Shown one piece after another: positions 16,174 to 24,437 of a stretch of 64,000 bases of DNA. The translations under genes and the position numbers were made by a program. The DNA is from an uncultured Lachnospiraceae bacterium. GTDB lineage: Bacteria > Bacillota > Clostridia > Lachnospirales > Lachnospiraceae. The stretch lies in contig CAJUIO010000001.1 in assembly GCA_910586025.1 (NCBI GenBank), positions 50,725 to 114,724 of the forward strand, given 5' to 3'. The first letter of the stretch is position 1, and every line of letters begins with the position of its first letter. The notes under the pieces were generated by a model that saw only the letters and a program-made list of their open reading frames with translations, searched no databases and was not told the origin of the DNA.

Positions 16174-17274
16174 ATGGAAAACAGCAGAATTAAAAGGAAA
16201 AAAAGAAGACAGAGCATCAGTTTGTTTACGAATATTGTTTTTTGCATGATCACCCTGGCGGCGCTGACGGGCTGCATTGTGCTTCTTCTCAAAAATTATG
16301 CTCTGAGGAATCAGACGCAGGAGACCATGGCGCAGATTCAGGATCTTGAGAAGCTTCAGGATATTTATATTTACACACAGGCGGATCTGGACTCCTATTT
16401 GGAGGAGGCAGCTGTCTTGGCCAGACAGGAGGAGAGGGGCGCGTTTCTCAATGAATTGAAGGAAAAGATGAGCGGAGGCGGGACGGCTACGGCCATGCTC
16501 CGGGATTTCTTTCAGGAGGATGTGGTCGTCTATGCGGATGGAGAGTATCATTTCTTTCCCATTTCCGATCAGCTGAAAAAGCATGATTATGTATACGACA
16601 ATTTTAAACTGCTCGAAAGCGGGCTGGTGGAATACGTGGACGATACCGATGAGGTGATTTCCAGAAAGGGAATTGATGTTTCCAGATACCAGGGGAAGAT
16701 AGACTGGGAGGAGGTGGCCTCGGACGGAGTGGAGTACGCCTTTATCAGGGCCGGGATACGGGGAACCACGGAGGGAAAGCTGACAGAGGATGAGAGGTTT
16801 GCGGACAATATAGAGGGAGCGCTCGAGAATAATATCCATGCGGGAATTTACTTCTTCACCCAGGCAATGACCGAGGCGGAGGCCGTGGAGGAGGCGGAGT
16901 TTGTCCTTGAGCTGATCGAGCCTTACGATATCACGTATCCTGTGGTTATTGACATTGAGGAGGTGACCTCGGAGGATGCGAGAACGGCAAAGCTTACCAG
17001 GGAGCAGTATACGGAGAACTGTATCGCTTTCTGCGAGACCATTAAGGCTGCGGGATATACGCCCATGATTTATGGAAATCTCAAGACATTTATGATTATG
17101 CTGGATATGAACCGGCTGGAGGAATATGAAAAGTGGTTTGCCTATTACAGCACACCGGTTTATTTCCCATATGAGTTCAGCATCTGGCAGTATTCCTCCA
17201 AGGGATCCGTGAGCGGTATCAGCGGGGATGTGGATCTGAATATCTGTATGAAGGACCTGGCGGCGAAGGATTGA
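16174..17274 (+). CDS. Membrane-anchored GH25-family lysozyme
   Basis: Muramidase expected to hydrolyse the MurNAc-GlcNAc bond of peptidoglycan outside the cell. A basic N-terminus is followed by a transmembrane segment (about residues 18-42), then a coiled-coil-like Gln/Glu/Lys-rich stretch and a GH25 barrel from about residue 165 to the end. GIDVSRYQGKIDW opens the domain and YPVVIDIEEV carries the acidic residues (DIE) of the active site. The ending ISGDVDLNICM matches the usual VDLN family ending. The ATG at 16174 has AAAGGAAAGG upstream; a TTG at 16168 is possible. An AraC-type gene follows 40 nt later in the same direction and may be cotranscribed. No choline-binding or LysM repeats are present. 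Confidence 0.9.
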   Translation: MENSRIKRKKRRQSISLFTNIVFCMITLAALTGCIVLLLKNYALRNQTQETMAQIQDLEKLQDIYIYTQADLDSYLEEAAVLARQEERGAFLNELKEKMSGGGTATAMLRDFFQEDVVVYADGEYHFFPISDQLKKHDYVYDNFKLLESGLVEYVDDTDEVISRKGIDVSRYQGKIDWEEVASDGVEYAFIRAGIRGTTEGKLTEDERFADNIEGALENNIHAGIYFFTQAMTEAEAVEEAEFVLELIEPYDITYPVVIDIEEVTSEDARTAKLTREQYTENCIAFCETIKAAGYTPMIYGNLKTFMIMLDMNRLEEYEKWFAYYSTPVYFPYEFSIWQYSSKGSVSGISGDVDLNICMKDLAAKD

Positions 17275-17314
17275 GACATCTTGCAGGGGCTGGAAAGAGA
17301 CGGGTGGCATTACG

Positions 17315-18160
17315 ATGCGGGAGAGCAGGGAATTTGTTAAAAGCGGATATCTGACGGAGAAGTTCCGGCTGTTTCACTTAAAGGACAAGGAGCCTGGAAA
17401 ATATGAATATCATTACCATGATTTTCACAAGCTGATCTGGTTTATCTCGGGGAATGTGGAGTATCATATCGAGGGCAAGGCCTACCATCTGGAACCCCAC
17501 GATATTCTTCTGGTCAACAGAGGGCAGATTCACAAGCCCTTTATCGGGACGGACGAGCCCTATGAGAGATATGTTTTTTACATCTCGAAGGAGTATCTCG
17601 AAGAGCATTCGGAGAAGGAGGGCGAGCTGGATCTGTGTTTTCGGATGACTTACACGGAGGAGAGCAATGTCCTTCGGCTCTCTGCCTCTGACAGCGGGCT
17701 GTTGTTTGAAACCATCAGGCTTCTCGAACGGACCGGGAAGGACACGGCCTATGCGGAGGAAATGTACAGGCGCATCCTGTTTCTGAAGCTTCTCATTGAG
17801 CTGAACAGATGCTGTGTGAAGAGCAGGGAGATTTTTCACAAGACGGCCAGATATGACAAGAAGATCGTGGAGATGATTCACTATATTAATGACCATCTCA
17901 GCGGGGATCTGTCCATAGAGAGTCTTTCCGCCTGCTTTTATCTGAGCAAATATCATATGATGCGCAAGTTTAAGGAGGAAACCGGCTATTCCATGCATCA
18001 GTATATTCTGGAAAAGAGGGTGCTTGCCGCCAGAAATCTGATTCTGTCGGGAACGTCCGCCACCACGGCCTGTATGGAGTGCGGATTCAAGGATTATTCC
18101 ACCTTCAGCAGGGCGTATAAGAAGGTACTGAACGCATTGCCGTCTGACCTGGAAATTTAA
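17315..18160 (+). CDS. AraC-family transcriptional regulator with cupin sensor
   Basis: A 281-residue regulator. The N-terminal half is a cupin-like sensor (EYHYHDFHKLIWFISGN, then HDILLVNRGQIHKP), and the C-terminal 100 residues are the paired HTH domain. SIESLSACFYLSKYHMMRKF and SATTACMECGFKDYSTFSRAYKK are its two helix-turn-helix units. Such cupin-AraC proteins usually answer to a sugar or other small ligand; nothing here says which. It may share a transcript with the GH25 gene upstream. Its stop codon forms the left arm of a terminator. Confidence 0.9.
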   Translation: MRESREFVKSGYLTEKFRLFHLKDKEPGKYEYHYHDFHKLIWFISGNVEYHIEGKAYHLEPHDILLVNRGQIHKPFIGTDEPYERYVFYISKEYLEEHSEKEGELDLCFRMTYTEESNVLRLSASDSGLLFETIRLLERTGKDTAYAEEMYRRILFLKLLIELNRCCVKSREIFHKTARYDKKIVEMIHYINDHLSGDLSIESLSACFYLSKYHMMRKFKEETGYSMHQYILEKRVLAARNLILSGTSATTACMECGFKDYSTFSRAYKKVLNALPSDLEI

Positions 18161-18204
18161 AAAGAGGACTGTCAACAAAAAACACTTGACACCCCTCTTT
18201 TTTT
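18159..18204 (+). terminator. Terminator after araC-like gene, overlapping next promoter
   Basis: AAAAAGAGG (18159-18167) pairs with CCTCTTTTT (18194-18202), and TGTCAA (18170-18175) pairs with TTGACA (18186-18191) above a 2x2 internal mismatch. Seven Ts end the element at 18204. The right arm is also the -35 box of the ylxM promoter. Confidence 0.8.
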
Positions 18205-18214
18205 GTTGTATTCT
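18186..18214 (+). promoter_or_regulatory. SigA-type promoter of ylxM-ffh operon
   Basis: TTGACA (18186-18191), 17-bp spacer, TATTCT (18209-18214). The start codon of ylxM is at 18231, so the leader is only about 10 nt. The -35 is embedded in the upstream terminator. Confidence 0.75.
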
Positions 18215-18230
18215 ACCTAAGGTGATTGAA

Positions 18231-18572
18231 ATGGAAAAGATCGTTGAGCGGAGTCTGCTGTATGACTTTTACGGTGAGCTGCTGACAGACCATCAGAAAA
18301 TGATATATGAAGATGCGGTGTTTGAGGATATGTCGCTCGGCGAAATTGCGCAGGAGTACGGCATCAGCAGACAGGGTGTGCATGATCTGATCAGAAGGTG
18401 CGACAATTCTCTGCTGGAATATGAAAACAAGCTGCATCTGATTCAAAGATTTTTGACCGTTAAAGACAGGATAAAGGAGATTGACCTTTTGACGGAGAAT
18501 GAAGAGCTTTCGCGCAGGGAGCTTGCGGAAAGAATCCGGCATATTTCCGGACAGATATTGGAGGAGCTTTAA
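18231..18572 (+). CDS. ylxM: YlxM-family SRP-associated DNA-binding-like protein
   Basis: A 113-residue helix-turn-helix protein of the YlxM/p13 family, encoded just before ffh in many Firmicutes and thought to assist or tune the signal recognition particle. A sigma-factor-like HTH spans about residues 20-60 (LTDHQKMIYEDAVFEDMSLG, then IAQEYGISRQGVHDLIRR). A helical C-terminus with many Glu and Lys follows. The ATG at 18231 has AAGGTGA upstream, whereas upstream in-frame codons lie in the promoter. It ends 3 nt before the ffh start. DNA binding has not been required in homologues, so the role is inferred from neighbourhood. Confidence 0.9.
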   Translation: MEKIVERSLLYDFYGELLTDHQKMIYEDAVFEDMSLGEIAQEYGISRQGVHDLIRRCDNSLLEYENKLHLIQRFLTVKDRIKEIDLLTENEELSRRELAERIRHISGQILEEL

Positions 18573-18575
18573 TTA

Positions 18576-19931
18576 ATGGCATTTGAGAGCTTGACAGATA
18601 AACTTCAGAATGTTTTTAAGAATCTGCGGAGCAAGGGACGTCTGACGCAGGAGGATGTGAAGACAGCTCTTCGGGAGGTAAAGCTTGCGCTTCTGGAAGC
18701 GGATGTGAATTTCAAGGTGGTAAAGCAGTTTGTGAAGTCCGTGGAAGAGCGTGCCGTTGGTGCGGACGTGATGAACGGGCTTAATCCCGGACAGATGGTG
18801 ATCAAGATCGTAAATGAAGAGATGATCGCCCTGATGGGATCTGAGACCACGGAAATCAAAATGCAGCCGGGAAAGTCAACGACGGTTATCATGATGTGCG
18901 GCCTTCAGGGTGCAGGTAAGACCACTGCGACTGCCAAGATAGCGGGAAAGCTGGTGTTGAAGGGAAAGAAGCCGCTCCTTGTGGCCTGCGACGTATACAG
19001 ACCGGCGGCAATCAGGCAGCTTCAGATCAACGGGGAAAAACAGAAGGTGGATGTTTTTGCCATGGGAGACAACCAGAATCCGGTGGATATCGCCAGGGCT
19101 TCTCTGGAGCATGCCCGGAAAAACGGGCATAACGTGGTGATTCTTGATACGGCCGGACGTCTTCATATAGATGAAGAGATGATGGAGGAGCTTGAGAACA
19201 TCAAGAACAATGTGGAGGTCCATCAGACTTTGCTCGTGGTGGATGCCATGACCGGACAGGATGCGGTCACGGTGGCGAAGGAATTCGATGACAGGATCGG
19301 TATTGACGGCGTTGTTCTCTCCAAGATGGACGGCGACACCAGAGGCGGTGCGGCGCTTTCCGTCAAGGCGGTCACGGGGAAGCCTATTCTCTATGTGGGT
19401 ATGGGGGAAAAGCTTTCAGACCTGGAGCAGTTCTATCCCGACAGGATGGCAGGACGCATCCTGGGGATGGGAGATGTGCTCTCCCTGATAGAGAAGGCCC
19501 AGGAGAGCATTTCCATTGACGAGGACAAGGAAAAGGAAATGGCTGCCCGGATGAAGAAGGGCAGATTTGACTTTGAGGATTATCTGGAAAGTATGAAGCA
19601 GATGCGCAATATGGGAGGACTTGCCAGTATTCTCGGGATGCTTCCCGGTATGGGAAAGCAGCTGGGAGACATTGAATCCATGATCGATGAAAAGCAGCTG
19701 GCAAGAACCGAGGCCATCGTTCTCAGCATGACTCCCGCAGAGCGCAAAAATCCCAAGCTCCTCAATCCCGGCAGGAAGCACAGGATCGCCAAAGGGGCGG
19801 GAGTGGATATTGCGGTGGTGAACCGTTTTATCAAGCAGTTTGAGCAGTCCCAGAAGATGATGAAGCAGATGCCCAATCTCATGGGAGGCAAAAGGGGCAG
19901 AGGCTTTGGCGGCATGAGGTTCCCGTTTTAA
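18576..19931 (+). CDS. ffh: Signal recognition particle protein Ffh (SRP54)
   Basis: GTPase that binds signal peptides on ribosomes together with SRP RNA and docks to FtsY. The 451-residue protein has the N domain, then the G domain with GLQGAGKTTATAKIA (about residues 108-122), DTAGRLH (about 190) and TKMDGDT-like SKMDGDTRGG (about 247-256). A methionine-rich M domain with MLPGMGKQ and MMKQMPNLMGG ends the protein. Length and order are normal. GGAGGAGC precedes the start. The SRP RNA gene is not in the window. The next gene, rpsP, begins after a 65-nt AT-rich gap that may hold its own promoter, though I cannot define one. Confidence 0.97.
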   Translation: MAFESLTDKLQNVFKNLRSKGRLTQEDVKTALREVKLALLEADVNFKVVKQFVKSVEERAVGADVMNGLNPGQMVIKIVNEEMIALMGSETTEIKMQPGKSTTVIMMCGLQGAGKTTATAKIAGKLVLKGKKPLLVACDVYRPAAIRQLQINGEKQKVDVFAMGDNQNPVDIARASLEHARKNGHNVVILDTAGRLHIDEEMMEELENIKNNVEVHQTLLVVDAMTGQDAVTVAKEFDDRIGIDGVVLSKMDGDTRGGAALSVKAVTGKPILYVGMGEKLSDLEQFYPDRMAGRILGMGDVLSLIEKAQESISIDEDKEKEMAARMKKGRFDFEDYLESMKQMRNMGGLASILGMLPGMGKQLGDIESMIDEKQLARTEAIVLSMTPAERKNPKLLNPGRKHRIAKGAGVDIAVVNRFIKQFEQSQKMMKQMPNLMGGKRGRGFGGMRFPF

Positions 19932-19996
19932 TATTTATTCATGATATTTGGAATTTTTATTCAAATATATATTTTAACTTTGCGGAGGTGAAAAAA

Positions 19997-20242
19997 ATGG
20001 CAGTAAAAATCAGATTGAGAAGAATGGGTCAGAAGAAAGCTCCCTTCTATAGAATCGTAGTAGCGGATTCCAGATCCCCCAGAGATGGCAAATGCATCGA
20101 GGAAATCGGAACTTATGATCCCAGAACTGAGCCCAGCAGCTTCAAGGTAAATGAAGAGCTGGCTAAGAAATGGCTGGCAAACGGTGCACAGCCTACAGAG
20201 GTTGTCAGCAAGATTTTTGAGAAGGCAGGAATTTCAAAATAG
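19997..20242 (+). CDS. rpsP: 30S ribosomal protein S16
   Basis: Small-subunit assembly protein of 81 residues. The N-terminus VKIRLRRMGQKKAPFYRIVVADSR, read in two parts, and IGTYDP are diagnostic. GGAGGTG at 19983-19989 precedes the ATG at 19997; the GTG at 19988 is part of the ribosome site. It begins the conserved rpsP-khpA-rimM-trmD-rplS order. Confidence 0.97.
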   Translation: MAVKIRLRRMGQKKAPFYRIVVADSRSPRDGKCIEEIGTYDPRTEPSSFKVNEELAKKWLANGAQPTEVVSKIFEKAGISK

Positions 20243-20273
20243 GTGAGGTTGACAACTCTTTGGGAGGTGGACT

Positions 20274-20501
20274 ATGAAGGAATTGGTTGAAGTGATCGCA
20301 AAGGCTCTCGTAGATCATCCTGATGAGGTGGTCGTAACACAGAAGGAAGAGAGCAGACACATTATTGTGGAACTTCATGTGGCTGCGTCCGATATGGGGA
20401 AAGTCATCGGAAAGCAGGGTCGGATTGCGAAGGCAATACGTTCCGTAGTTAAGGCAGCGTCATCTAAGGAAAACAAAAAAGTGGACGTGGAAATCGTCTG
20501 A
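20274..20501 (+). CDS. khpA: KH-domain RNA-binding protein KhpA
   Basis: A 75-residue single KH-domain protein (YlqC/KhpA) that in Firmicutes pairs with KhpB and binds RNA. The KH signature is visible as DMGKVIGKQGRIAKAIRSVV (about residues 42-61), which contains the GxxG loop. GGGAGGTGG precedes the ATG. It is placed between rpsP and rimM as in most Firmicutes. Confidence 0.95.
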   Translation: MKELVEVIAKALVDHPDEVVVTQKEESRHIIVELHVAASDMGKVIGKQGRIAKAIRSVVKAASSKENKKVDVEIV

Positions 20502-20502
20502 G

Positions 20503-20534
20503 ATAAAGGATGTTCTTTCGGGAACATCCTTTAT
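20503..20534 (+). other. Intra-operon hairpin between khpA and rimM
   Basis: A perfect 13-bp stem (20503-20515 with 20522-20534) with a TTTCGG loop that can form a UUCG tetraloop. No T run follows, so it is more likely an RNA stability or processing element than a terminator. It begins 2 nt after the khpA stop and ends 20 nt before rimM. Confidence 0.6.
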
Positions 20535-20553
20535 AAGTCATGGAGGTATTTTT

Positions 20554-21063
20554 ATGGAGCAGCTCCTGCAGGTGGGAATTATTTCCTCAACCCACGGAAT
20601 TCGCGGGGAGGTCAAGGTATTCCCCACCACGGATGATGTAAACCGTTTTAAGAAGCTGAAGGAGGTCACCCTGGATACAGGGAAGGAGAAGCTGAGGCTT
20701 GAGATCGAGGGTGTCAAGTTTTTTAAGCAGTTTGCAATTTTAAAGTTCAAAGGCTATGACAATATCAATGATATTGAAAAATATAAAGGAAAGAGTCTTC
20801 TGATTGAAAGGAAGGATGCGGTAAAGCTGGAAAAGGACGAGTACTTTATCGCTGACCTGCTGGGAGTCCGGGTGGAAAACGAGGACGGCTCCTTCGGCGG
20901 CGTGCTGAAGGATGTTCTTACAACCGGGGCAAACGATGTCTATGTGGTGGAGGCGGACGACGGAAAGGAAGTTCTGATTCCCGCAATCAGGGACTGTATT
21001 CTGTCTGTGGATCTGGCAGCCGGACAGATGAAGGTGCATCTGCTGGAGGGACTTTTATCATGA
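20554..21063 (+). CDS. rimM: 16S rRNA processing protein RimM
   Basis: 30S assembly factor that binds S19 and helps mature the 16S 3' domain. The N-terminal beta-barrel starts with VGIISSTHGIRGEVKVFP (about residues 6-23); the PRC-barrel half contains YFIADLLGVRV and KEVLIPAIRDCI. At 169 residues it is the usual length. GGAGG precedes the ATG. Its TGA overlaps the trmD ATG (ATGA), so the two are coupled. Confidence 0.96.
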   Translation: MEQLLQVGIISSTHGIRGEVKVFPTTDDVNRFKKLKEVTLDTGKEKLRLEIEGVKFFKQFAILKFKGYDNINDIEKYKGKSLLIERKDAVKLEKDEYFIADLLGVRVENEDGSFGGVLKDVLTTGANDVYVVEADDGKEVLIPAIRDCILSVDLAAGQMKVHLLEGLLS

Positions 21064-21884
21064 GTCCGTCCGTGAATTCCGGTACGAATTTTCATGTGAT
21101 GACGCTGTTTCCCGATATGATTCTCCAGGGGCTTAATACCAGCATCATGGGGCGGGCCATTGCGTCGGGCATCATTTCTCTGGAGGCGGTCAACATCAGG
21201 GATTATACCCTTGACAAGCATAAAAAGGTGGACGACTATCCATACGGGGGCGGTGCGGGGATGCTGATGCAGGCGCAGCCCGTTTATGACGCTTATCTTT
21301 CGGTGGAGAAATCCATCCGGGAGCGGAAGCGGCAAACCGCCGGGCGAACCAGGGTGGTTTACCTTACTCCTTTGGGGCAGACCTTTAACCAGGCAATGGC
21401 AAAGGAGCTTGCAGGGGAGGAGGATCTGATTTTTCTGTGCGGACATTATGAGGGGATTGACGAGAGGGTGATCGAGGAGATCGTAACGGATTACGTGTCC
21501 GTGGGCGATTATGTCCTCACCGGGGGAGAGCTTCCCGCCATGGTGATGATCGATGCCATATCCCGCATGGTTCCGGGTGTGCTTGGCAATCAGACCTCAG
21601 GGGAAACGGAGAGCTTTGGCAACGGACTTCTGGAATATCCCCAGTATTCAAGGCCTGAGGTATGGATGGAGAAGCCGGTTCCGAAGATCCTGCTCTCCGG
21701 CGATCATGCCAAGGTGGAGGAATGGAGGCTGGAACAGTCCCTCGAAAGGACAAGGCGGCTGCGTCCGGATCTCTACGAGAGATGGGCCGGGGAAAATCAG
21801 GAGTACTTTGTCAAAAAGGCAAAGCGGGAAGAGAGAAAACGAAAAAAGGCTGAAAGAGCGGCACAAAGGACTTGCATTTTGTGA
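21060..21884 (+). CDS. trmD: tRNA (guanine-37-N1)-methyltransferase
   Basis: SPOUT-class, SAM-dependent enzyme that makes m1G37 in tRNAs and prevents +1 frameshifting. The trefoil-knot motifs are clear: YPYGGGAGMLMQ (about 60-71), YLTPLGQTFNQ, CGHYEGIDERV and VLTGGELPAMVMID. An in-frame Met at codon 14 (HVMTLFPDM) is where many homologues begin, but the ATGA overlap with rimM supports 21060. The C-terminus carries an extra basic tail (KREERKRKKAERAA) beyond the normal ending, giving 274 residues. The end of the gene contains a promoter-like sequence for rplS. Confidence 0.96.
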   Translation: MSPSVNSGTNFHVMTLFPDMILQGLNTSIMGRAIASGIISLEAVNIRDYTLDKHKKVDDYPYGGGAGMLMQAQPVYDAYLSVEKSIRERKRQTAGRTRVVYLTPLGQTFNQAMAKELAGEEDLIFLCGHYEGIDERVIEEIVTDYVSVGDYVLTGGELPAMVMIDAISRMVPGVLGNQTSGETESFGNGLLEYPQYSRPEVWMEKPVPKILLSGDHAKVEEWRLEQSLERTRRLRPDLYERWAGENQEYFVKKAKREERKRKKAERAAQRTCIL

Positions 21885-21900
21885 CGGAGTGTGATAGATT
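21872..21900 (+). promoter_or_regulatory. Promoter-like element before rplS
   Basis: TTGCAT (21872-21877), 17-bp spacer, TAGATT (21895-21900), overlapping the trmD end. A leader of about 90 nt would result. Firmicute rplS genes often have a structured L19 leader RNA, but I could not verify its fold here. Confidence 0.45.
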
Positions 21901-21995
21901 ATTAATGTTGCCGAGATGAGATGGTCCTCTGTTACAGTCGTATTAAGAACATCCAGTTGAAATGCAAATGGCAGTGAAAGGAGCAGAGAATAAGA

Positions 21996-22343
21996 ATGAA
22001 CAAGTTTATTAAGAGCATCGAGGATGCCCAGCTTAAGTCAGAGATCACTGATTTCCGTGTAGGCGATACGGTTAAGGTATACGGTAAGATCAGAGAGGGA
22101 AACCACGAGAGAATTCAGGTTTTTGAGGGCACTGTTTTGAAGAGACAGGGCGGCGGCGCAAGGGAGACCTTTACCGTGAGAAAGACCTCCAACGGCGTGG
22201 GCGTTGAGAAGACATGGCCCCTTCATTCCCCCAACGTGGAGAAGATCGAGGTGGTGCGCAGAGGTAAGGTAAGGAGAGCGAAGCTGTTCTACCTGAGAGA
22301 CCGCGTGGGTAAGAAGGCCAAGGTTAAGGAGAAAAAGGGTTAA
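21996..22343 (+). CDS. rplS: 50S ribosomal protein L19
   Basis: Large-subunit protein at the 30S-50S interface, 115 residues. FRVGDTVKVYGKIREGNHERIQ (about residues 22-43, given in family-typical order) and the C-terminal RRAKLFYLRDRVGKKAKV-like basic tail identify it. AAAGGAG lies upstream of the ATG at a slightly long spacing. A terminator follows at 22361, so this may be the end of the rpsP transcript. Confidence 0.97.
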   Translation: MNKFIKSIEDAQLKSEITDFRVGDTVKVYGKIREGNHERIQVFEGTVLKRQGGGARETFTVRKTSNGVGVEKTWPLHSPNVEKIEVVRRGKVRRAKLFYLRDRVGKKAKVKEKKG

Positions 22344-22360
22344 ATAAGAGCTGTGACAGT

Positions 22361-22390
22361 AAGGACAATTGCTTGCGATTGTCCTTTTCT
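22361..22390 (+). terminator. Intrinsic terminator after rplS
   Basis: AAGGACAAT (22361-22369) pairs with ATTGTCCTT (22378-22386). Two more pairs close a CTTG loop, and the right arm runs into TTTTCT. Confidence 0.85.
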
Positions 22391-22437
22391 AATATTCCGG
22401 CATATGGTACAATTCATAGGTGGAAAGGAAGTAAATT

Positions 22438-23022
22438 ATGGCCAGGAAAAAAGGGCTGACCTTTTATGAGAAGGAAAAGAAAATAAGCAAATCCATGATC
22501 CGGGAAATTTTTTCCACTGTTTTTTGTGCCTTTGCCGCCGTTTTTGTGGCGTTTGTCATTGTTTTTTCAGTGGGAATGAAGGTGGGAGTTATCGGGGTTT
22601 CCATGGAGCCGAAGCTTTATAACGGGCAGGAGGTGCTGGTCAACCGTCTCCTGTACAGGCTTTCCTCGCCAGGGAGAGGGGACGTGGTGGCTTTTCTGCC
22701 AAACGGAAATAAAAATTCCCATTACTATATCAAGCGGGTGGTGGGACTTCCCGGTGAGACGGTGCAGATTGTCGGGGGATATGTTTATATCAACGGCGAG
22801 CTGCTTGTCGAGGACGAGCGCTATGACAAGATCGCGGATGCCGGGATTGCACAGGTGGAGGTACAGCTCGGAAGCGACGAGTTTTTTGTGCTGGGCGATA
22901 ACAGGAACAACAGCGAGGACAGCCGTTCCGGAAATATCGGTCCGGTAAAAAAAGAAACAATTGCGGGGAAGGTCTGGTTTCACCTGCCCTGCGGTGAGGA
23001 TGATTTTGGCTTTGTAAAATAA
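22438..23022 (+). CDS. lepB: Type I signal peptidase (first copy)
   Basis: Membrane serine protease that removes signal peptides from exported proteins. The 194-residue product has a basic cytoplasmic N-terminus and one transmembrane helix (about 24-48). The catalytic serine sits in GVSMEP (S near residue 56), the lysine in YYIKRVVGLPGE (near 100) and box E is GDNRNNSEDSR. AAAGGAAG precedes the ATG. A second, distinct signal peptidase gene lies 0.9 kb downstream beyond rbgA. Tandem signal peptidases are common in Firmicutes and may differ in substrate preference. Confidence 0.95.
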   Translation: MARKKGLTFYEKEKKISKSMIREIFSTVFCAFAAVFVAFVIVFSVGMKVGVIGVSMEPKLYNGQEVLVNRLLYRLSSPGRGDVVAFLPNGNKNSHYYIKRVVGLPGETVQIVGGYVYINGELLVEDERYDKIADAGIAQVEVQLGSDEFFVLGDNRNNSEDSRSGNIGPVKKETIAGKVWFHLPCGEDDFGFVK

Positions 23023-23037
23023 CAGATAGGAGTAATT

Positions 23038-23889
23038 ATGAATTATCAATGGTATCCGGGTCACATGATGAAGGCCAGACGGATGATGGAGGAAAATATT
23101 AAGCTCATCGATCTTGTGATTGAGCTGGTGGATGCCCGTGTTCCCATGAGCAGCCGCAATCCTGATATTGACGGACTGGCACGGAATAAATCGAGAATTA
23201 TTCTGCTCAACAAAGCGGATCTGGCGGATCCGAAGTGGAATGCGGCGTGGATTTCCTTCTTTAAGGAGAAGGGATTTCACATTCTGGAAATCAATTCCAG
23301 AACGGGGAGCGGTGTAAAATCCATTCAGGGGCTTGTGCGAGAGGCCTGCAGGGAAAAGATGGAGCGGGATCAGAAGCGCGGAATCAAGAACCGGCCCGTG
23401 AGAGCCATGGTGGTGGGGATTCCCAACGTGGGGAAATCCACGTTTATCAATTCCTTTGCGGGCCGGGCCTGTACGAAGACGGGAAACAAGCCGGGAGTCA
23501 CCAAGGGCAAGCAGTGGATTCGGCTGAATCAGAGTCTTGAGCTCTTGGACACGCCGGGTATTTTGTGGCCCCGTTTTGAGAGTCAGGAGGTGGGCGAGAG
23601 GCTGGCAATGATCGGCTCCATCAACGATGAGATCCTTCAGACAGATGAGCTGGCCTATGGAGTGATCCGGTATCTTCTTAAGGAGTACGGCAGCCTTTTG
23701 GAGCAGCGCTATGAGATACAGGAGAAGGAGGATCCCTTTGAGGCGTTAAAGGAGATCTGTGAAAGAAAGCATTGCTTTTTAAAGGGTCAGGAGCCTGATC
23801 TGCAGCGGGCATCCCGGATGGTTCTGGACGATTTCAGGAGCGGGAAGATTGGCAAAATCACATTGGAGCATCCGGAGGAATGGCTGTGA
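23038..23889 (+). CDS. rbgA: Ribosome biogenesis GTPase RbgA (YlqF)
   Basis: Circularly permuted GTPase for late 50S assembly. The motif order confirms permutation: G4 (LLNKADLAD, about residue 58) comes before G1 (GIPNVGKST, about 127) and G3 (LDTPGILWP, about 177). The N-terminus WYPGHMMKARRMM is family-diagnostic. At 283 residues it matches B. subtilis RbgA. AGGAG precedes the ATG. The last codons overlap the ribosome site and start of the second lepB. The rplS-rbgA-rnhB order is as in Bacillus. Confidence 0.96.
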   Translation: MNYQWYPGHMMKARRMMEENIKLIDLVIELVDARVPMSSRNPDIDGLARNKSRIILLNKADLADPKWNAAWISFFKEKGFHILEINSRTGSGVKSIQGLVREACREKMERDQKRGIKNRPVRAMVVGIPNVGKSTFINSFAGRACTKTGNKPGVTKGKQWIRLNQSLELLDTPGILWPRFESQEVGERLAMIGSINDEILQTDELAYGVIRYLLKEYGSLLEQRYEIQEKEDPFEALKEICERKHCFLKGQEPDLQRASRMVLDDFRSGKIGKITLEHPEEWL

Positions 23890-24425
23890 ATAAGACACTG
23901 AAAGAAATATTAAGTACGAGTATTTATCTGCTGATGGTTCTGGCCCTGACCTTTTTGGTGGTGACTTATGTGGGACAGCGCACAAAGGTGAGCGGGAGCT
24001 CCATGGAGCCCACGCTGAACGACGGAGACAATCTGATCGTGGATAAGATTTCCTACCGCTTTGCGGAGCCGGAGCGATTTGACATTATCGTGTTTCCCTT
24101 CCGCTACGAGGAGAGAACCTACTATATCAAGCGCATTATCGGACTGCCGGGGGAAACGGTCTATATTGATGAAAACGGTAATATTTATATAGACGGAGAG
24201 ATTCTGGAGGAGGGCTATGGCAAGGAAGTGATCCAGGATCCCGGGCGCGCCTATGAGCCCATTACTCTCGGCGAGGGAGAATATTTTGTGATGGGCGATA
24301 ACAGGAATAACAGCTCGGACAGCAGGGATCCTGTGGTCGGGAATATTCATCGGGATGAATTTGTGGGAAAAGCCTGGGTGCGGATCTGGCCGCTCAATGA
24401 CGTGGGCATGATTCAGCACCAGTGA
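23886..24425 (+). CDS. lepB: Type I signal peptidase (second copy)
   Basis: Second membrane signal peptidase, 179 residues from the GTG at 23886. One transmembrane helix (about residues 8-28) precedes the catalytic serine in SGSSMEPTL; the lysine is in YYIKRIIGLPGE, and GDNRNNSSDSRD is box E. The ATG at 23880 is only 1 nt from GGAGG (23874-23878), whereas the GTG at 23886 has a 7-nt spacing, so I prefer GTG. It overlaps the rbgA 3' end by 4 nt. It differs from the first copy in most of the substrate-binding region while keeping all catalytic boxes. Confidence 0.95.
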   Translation: MNKTLKEILSTSIYLLMVLALTFLVVTYVGQRTKVSGSSMEPTLNDGDNLIVDKISYRFAEPERFDIIVFPFRYEERTYYIKRIIGLPGETVYIDENGNIYIDGEILEEGYGKEVIQDPGRAYEPITLGEGEYFVMGDNRNNSSDSRDPVVGNIHRDEFVGKAWVRIWPLNDVGMIQHQ

Positions 24426-24437
24426 CCGGAGGTGCTT

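Noticed and set aside
15979..17310. 443-codon minus-strand open frame opposite the GH25 gene
   Set aside because: It runs through the palindrome and antisense to a clear GH25 protein, has no ribosome site or recognisable domain, and fits a shadow frame in G/C-rich coding DNA.
21901..21995. Possible L19 leader RNA before rplS
   Set aside because: The place is right, but I could not confirm the fold by eye. An Rfam model search would decide.
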